From positions 1 through 64,000 of the forward strand of contig MGTT01000026.1 in the NCBI GenBank assembly GCA_001799575.1: a stretch of DNA of 64,000 bases. The letters are read 5' to 3'. Below are positions 61,055 through 64,000 of this stretch, piece by piece. The translations under genes were made by a program, and so were the position numbers. This stretch comes from Elusimicrobia bacterium GWA2_56_46. GTDB lineage: Bacteria > Elusimicrobiota > Elusimicrobia > Elusimicrobiales > UBA9959. The notes under the pieces are model-generated. The model was not told the DNA's origin, did not search any database, and saw nothing but the letters and a program-made list of their open reading frames with translations. Every line of letters starts with the position of its first letter. Position 1 is the stretch's first letter.

Positions 61055-62170
61055 CTACAGGCTGGGTTTGACGGACATGAACTGCTCCCAGGGGGTGAGC
61101 GGCCAGCCCAGGCCGCTTTCGAAAGAATTGTCGGTGGGATTCGGCCCCGCCTGCTCGTAGAGGTATTCGGTATAGCCGACGCAGTCGAATTCCAGCGGGC
61201 CTTTCTGCGAGAGATGGCTGTTGTTGTATTTGAGCCCCAGTTTCCCGAGCGCGAGGCCGGTTTTTACGATCAGGTCGCGCTGAGCCGCCGTGGGTCTAGG
61301 CCTGGTGGTGCGGTTGCCGTAGTAGGGGAATTTGAAGTAATGTGTAAAATTCTTCCAGGAGTAGATATTGCGCACGCCGCCGTACGGCTTTAAGATGTTC
61401 TGCACGCAGTCAAGTATGACCACGTTTATCCTCCCGTTCTTTATTTCAGTGCCCGCGAAAATTCCGGTGTGGCCTACAGGCATATGGCCGCTGCCCCAGC
61501 CGGTTATGGTGCCCAGTACTCCGCCGGTGTAAATAAGGTCGGCTTTTTCGATGCCGGGTCTCCTTGAGGCCGAGAGGTTCGCATTCGGGGCGGGCTGGCC
61601 CAGTTCATCCAGCATTTCAAAGGCCGCGGCGCGCACCGCTTCGGATTCCTCGCCGGAAGCCGCTATGGCGGTGAGATTAGGGGCGGCCTTTCCCCTGAGT
61701 TTGCCCATGCTGATTATCAGATTGATCCTCAGTACGTCGTCCGATTCGCGATAAAATTTGGAAAGCTTGTTCATGAGTCTGGCGTCGCCCGTTTCACCCA
61801 GCGCCCAGATAGAGTCTATGGCTTTGAGGCGCGCCTGGAGATCTTCCTCATAATCGCCTCTGTTTCCGGCGGACTTCAGGTAGGTTTCGATGCCGGAGAG
61901 CAGTGCGTCAACAGCTTTCGGATCTCCGGATCTGCCGGCCGCCCGGACGGCGCAGGCCTGCACCGCGGGGTCGGGATCGTTGAGGGCCTGGAGCAGGCTC
62001 TCTCTCGCGGCTTCATTTCCGCTGGCGCCCAGGGCTTCCATAGCGGCGCAGCCGGCCTCAGGCTCATCGGGCCCCTGGGGCGGTTCCTGCGCCCCAACCG
62101 AGGTATGGGTTGATAGAAAAAACGATAAGAAAGCCGACATAAGACTAAGGTTTTTGAAAGCGCGGGTCAT
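61055..62170 (-). CDS. Exported HEAT-repeat protein with a permuted NlpC/P60-like cysteine peptidase domain
   Basis: A 371-aa protein. A signal peptide (about 1-27, ending SVGAQ) precedes HEAT repeats (about 35-195; AARESLLQALNDPDPAVQAC and similar). The C-terminal domain has a His motif first (MPVGHTGIFAG near 235) and the Cys later (LEFDCVGYTEYLYE near 337), the order of circularly permuted NlpC/P60 (YiiX-like) peptidases. It may cleave amide bonds in cell wall or lipid. GGAGG lies before the ATG. The frame ends at TAG, but 48 further sense codons follow to a TAA at 60908-60910, so the C-terminus may have been truncated. Confidence 0.82.
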   Translation of the reverse strand: MTRAFKNLSLMSAFLSFFLSTHTSVGAQEPPQGPDEPEAGCAAMEALGASGNEAARESLLQALNDPDPAVQACAVRAAGRSGDPKAVDALLSGIETYLKSAGNRGDYEEDLQARLKAIDSIWALGETGDARLMNKLSKFYRESDDVLRINLIISMGKLRGKAAPNLTAIAASGEESEAVRAAAFEMLDELGQPAPNANLSASRRPGIEKADLIYTGGVLGTITGWGSGHMPVGHTGIFAGTEIKNGRINVVILDCVQNILKPYGGVRNIYSWKNFTHYFKFPYYGNRTTRPRPTAAQRDLIVKTGLALGKLGLKYNNSHLSQKGPLEFDCVGYTEYLYEQAGPNPTDNSFESGLGWPLTPWEQFMSVKPSL

Positions 62171-62358
62171 TATACATCCTCCTTCAGGATCCGTGTCCGT
62201 GGCTCATCTATAGTTTACCACAGCGTTCGAAAATAGCAAGGTTCCGCGGGCCCAGCCGCGCCGTGTTAAATAGACCACCCGGGGATAGGCCCTTTGGGTC
62301 GGGGCTTTTCATATTTGGGCTGCAACTGCGCCGCCCGTTCGCTTCAGCCGGGGAAAGC

Positions 62359-63381
62359 TCAGTAAAAGTTCATTCCCGCGGAGATGCGGTGGACGGCGCC
62401 GAGCTCGCCGAAAGGGGAGAAAGAATAGTCTATCGAATAGGCGTCATATCTGAAGCCGGAGCCGAAAGTGAGATTGCGCAAGCCGCCCAGATCCGTGAGC
62501 GCCCGCGTGTTGAAGCCGGAGCGCAGAAAAAGATCCGCGGACTTCCCGAGGCCCGCTCTGAACTCCCCGCCCATGGCCAGAAAGGGGTAGTTATCGCGTA
62601 CCGCCACGGCGTCCGCGGTAAGCAGAAAGTAGTCGCTTATGCGCGTTACGCTCCCGAGTCTCAGGATGAGCGGCAGGGGATCTTCGAATTTGTCGTAGCG
62701 GAGCGTGCCCATTACGTTCTGGGCTGTCATGGCCAACTGGAAGCGGTTGTCGAATAAATAAGGAAAAAGTATTCCCACATCGGCCGAGACGGTATTGTCG
62801 GAAGAGAGCAGTTTTGACCGTACCAGCTTGCCCGTGGCGCCCAGCGTGAAGCGTTCTTCCGGATCCTTGTTGAAACCGGTGATATAGGTGGCGAAGCCCA
62901 CGGCTGCGGCCATGTCGTAAGGTGTGAAATCGCCCATTCCCACCCCGGCCGCATCGGTTCTTTTTACCTCGCCGTAATTCATGTACTTCAGGGCCATGCC
63001 CCAGGAACCGATTTCTCCCGCGTTTTTCGCGTAGGCGAAAAAATCGGCGCAGGAGCCGGCCAGGTAGGGGGAATGCATGAGAACCAGCGATTGGTTTTTT
63101 ATCTTTATCAGACCGGCCGGGTTCCAGTCCATCGCGGCCGCGTCGTCGACCGCGGCCGAGAAAGCCTCTCCCAGCGCCGCGCCGCGCGCGCCGGACGCCA
63201 CTTTCAGAAACTGGGCCGTGGCGGTGCCGGCGGAACTCCTGTCGAAGCCGGCGGCGTAACAGCAGTGGTCAGTGGACAGTGACCAGTGAACAGCCAGAAC
63301 AAGACAATAAAAAAACTTCCGCAAAACCGGACGGTTTTTGCGGTCAAGTCCCGTGATCTTAAATCTTAAATCTTGAATCAT
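62359..63381 (-). CDS. PorV/PorQ-family outer-membrane beta-barrel protein
   Basis: A 340-aa frame. After the N-terminal region the mature part begins AGTATAQFLKVASGARGAALG, then AAMDWNPAGL, hallmarks of the PorV/PorQ (UPF0164) family of FadL-like barrels, some of which serve type IX secretion. The chain ends in Phe-Tyr (GMNFY), typical for outer-membrane barrels. The first ~45 residues are odd. The nominal start lies in a 7-nt-phased repeat (63353-63422), and the signal-peptide region is interrupted by a CAGTG tract encoding HWSLSTDHC. A TTG at 63322-63324 would give a shorter, more plausible signal peptide (RKFFYCLVLA). Start uncertain. Confidence 0.85.
   Translation of the reverse strand: MIQDLRFKITGLDRKNRPVLRKFFYCLVLAVHWSLSTDHCCYAAGFDRSSAGTATAQFLKVASGARGAALGEAFSAAVDDAAAMDWNPAGLIKIKNQSLVLMHSPYLAGSCADFFAYAKNAGEIGSWGMALKYMNYGEVKRTDAAGVGMGDFTPYDMAAAVGFATYITGFNKDPEERFTLGATGKLVRSKLLSSDNTVSADVGILFPYLFDNRFQLAMTAQNVMGTLRYDKFEDPLPLILRLGSVTRISDYFLLTADAVAVRDNYPFLAMGGEFRAGLGKSADLFLRSGFNTRALTDLGGLRNLTFGSGFRYDAYSIDYSFSPFGELGAVHRISAGMNFY
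63262..63296 (-). repeat. 7-nt-phased CAGTG tract inside the PorV-like signal-peptide region
   Basis: On the + strand it reads GCAGTG-GTCAGTG-GACAGTG-ACCAGTG. It is translated in frame on the minus strand as part of the predicted signal peptide, next to the cleavage region CCYA. Confidence 0.85.
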
Positions 63382-63422
63382 GAGTTGTTAATCTTGAATC
63401 CGGAATCTTCAATCCGGAATCG
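63353..63422. repeat. 7-nt-phased CTTAAAT/CTTGAAT/CCGGAAT tract
   Basis: Reads CTTAAAT-CTTAAAT-CTTGAAT and later CTTGAAT-CCGGAAT-CTTCAAT-CCGGAAT. It is the same family as 24229-24300 in reverse orientation. It fills the gap between the PorV-like gene and the FlgD-Ig gene and overlaps the annotated start of the former. Confidence 0.85.
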
Positions 63423-63425
63423 CGC

Positions 63426-64000
63426 TTACCTTTCCAGCACCACTTTCACCATTTTGGCGGAACCTTTGTCCCTGGTTTTCAGCAGCGCTATGTAAACCCC
63501 GCTGGCCGCCTTGCGTCCGCTTGAATTTTTCCCGTCCCAGGAAGCCATGCCGTTGACGTCCGCGGAGAATTCTTTCACAAGCTCTCCCAGAAAAGTGTAG
63601 ATCTTTACCCTGGCGTAAGGCGGCATATTGTCGAAGTGCATGACGCCGCTTACGCTCGACGGGGCGTAGGGGTTCGGGTAGATCTTTACCGCGTCCAGGG
63701 TCGCCGGAGACGCGGATTCCATCAACTGGAAAGTGGAAAGATGCCAGGTGCGCGCGGTCACTTTATTTCCGGCCTGATCCGAAACGGACTGGAGCGGAAC
63801 CCATACGCGGCTGCTCTCGTCGTAAAGGGCGAGCACGAGCCTGGTTCTGTCCACGCCCGCGGGCAGGTCGGCCGGCCTGTACGGCAGAACGATGGTTACG
63901 GGATTGAGAACCAGGACGGAAGGGCGGCAGGTGATCACAAGCCCTATGCCCGTGGGGCGCAGCGCGGAGACCGCGGAAACCGGGGGCATGAAAGCGTCCG
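63426..64000 (-). CDS. C-terminal part of a large exported protein with FlgD-Ig-like domain (5' end outside window)
   Basis: At least 190 residues; the frame is open to the window edge and the first Met in view is internal. The last ~85 residues form a FlgD Ig-like/T9SS-sorting-type domain: VKIYPNPYAPS, VKIYTFLGELVKEF, SWDGKNSSGRKAASGVYIALL and a short tail ending VVLER. Upstream is a beta-rich segment (LPYRPADLPAGVDRTRLVLALYDE). This C-terminal domain is common on surface or secreted proteins of Elusimicrobiota, Bacteroidota and relatives. The PorV-like gene downstream fits a shared secretion route, but no other T9SS gene is in view. Confidence 0.82.
   Translation of the reverse strand, partial: DAFMPPVSAVSALRPTGIGLVITCRPSVLVLNPVTIVLPYRPADLPAGVDRTRLVLALYDESSRVWVPLQSVSDQAGNKVTARTWHLSTFQLMESASPATLDAVKIYPNPYAPSSVSGVMHFDNMPPYARVKIYTFLGELVKEFSADVNGMASWDGKNSSGRKAASGVYIALLKTRDKGSAKMVKVVLER

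Noticed and set aside
61055-61057. TAG as a sense codon (recoding)
   Set aside because: TAG ends other host genes in the window (for example at 49052 and 52432), so a genome-wide reassignment is unlikely.
62263-62757. 164-aa + strand ORF opposite the PorV-like gene
   Set aside because: The opposite strand has clear outer-membrane protein motifs and a Phe-Tyr end; this frame has none.

Overview
The window looks like a chromosomal stretch of an uncultured diderm (Gram-negative) bacterium. It is GC-rich and densely coding, most genes are on the + strand, and many gene pairs overlap at ATGA. Outer-membrane traits are a Wza-like exporter, a PorV-type barrel and a FlgD-Ig C-terminal domain. My best guess is Elusimicrobiota. 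This rests on gene content and style only and needs a marker-gene tree.

Layout. (1) 1-3625: an accessory patch with an IS1634-type insertion sequence, then a large serine recombinase flanked by a 134-bp inverted repeat and abutting a tRNA-Ser(CGA). (2) 3699-14813: a housekeeping operon, glmM-pdxJ-glmS-acpS-nnrD-thiL-tsaE-tsaB-rimI-TPR protein-ispE, covering amino-sugar supply, PLP, ACP activation, NAD(P)HX repair, thiamine, t6A tRNA modification and isoprenoids. (3) 14910-22432: the order ispE-spoVG-glmU-prs-rplY-pth, also known from Bacillus, here split between spoVG and glmU by about 3 kb holding tRNA-Gln(TTG), a pseudopilin-like exported protein, a lipoprotein, a GNAT protein and a GIY-YIG protein. 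(4) 22470-24217: small minus-strand exported or membrane proteins and terminators. (5) 24635-34903: a three-gene operon of a 2957-aa almost proline-free coiled-coil protein, a 254-aa coiled-coil protein and a 209-aa membrane protein. (6) 35045-59920: a surface-polysaccharide locus: Wza-like exporter, Wzc-like co-polymerase/tyrosine kinase, O-antigen ligase/polymerase, Wzx-like flippase, two B12-binding radical SAM enzymes, epimerases, methyltransferases, GT2/GT4/GT39-like glycosyltransferases, an asparagine synthetase-GT9 fusion and a WbqC-like protein. (7) 60059-64000: exported proteins: an unknown, a HEAT plus permuted NlpC/P60-like protein, a PorV/PorQ-like barrel and the C-terminal part of a FlgD-Ig protein.

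Two themes cut across the window. First, eleven tracts of degenerate 7-nt-phased tandem repeats in at least three sequence families are scattered between genes. One interrupts tsaB in frame and another lies in the signal-peptide region of the PorV-like gene. Second, several palindromic elements are present: a nested cloverleaf-like inverted repeat at 41954-42219 and a 28-nt hairpin found twice with a compensatory base-pair change.

The best candidate for an undescribed system is the giant coiled-coil operon (24635-34903). It has its own promoter, repeats of a His-His-containing module, a perfect 672-bp internal duplication and a membrane-anchoring partner, and it lies directly upstream of the polysaccharide export genes.
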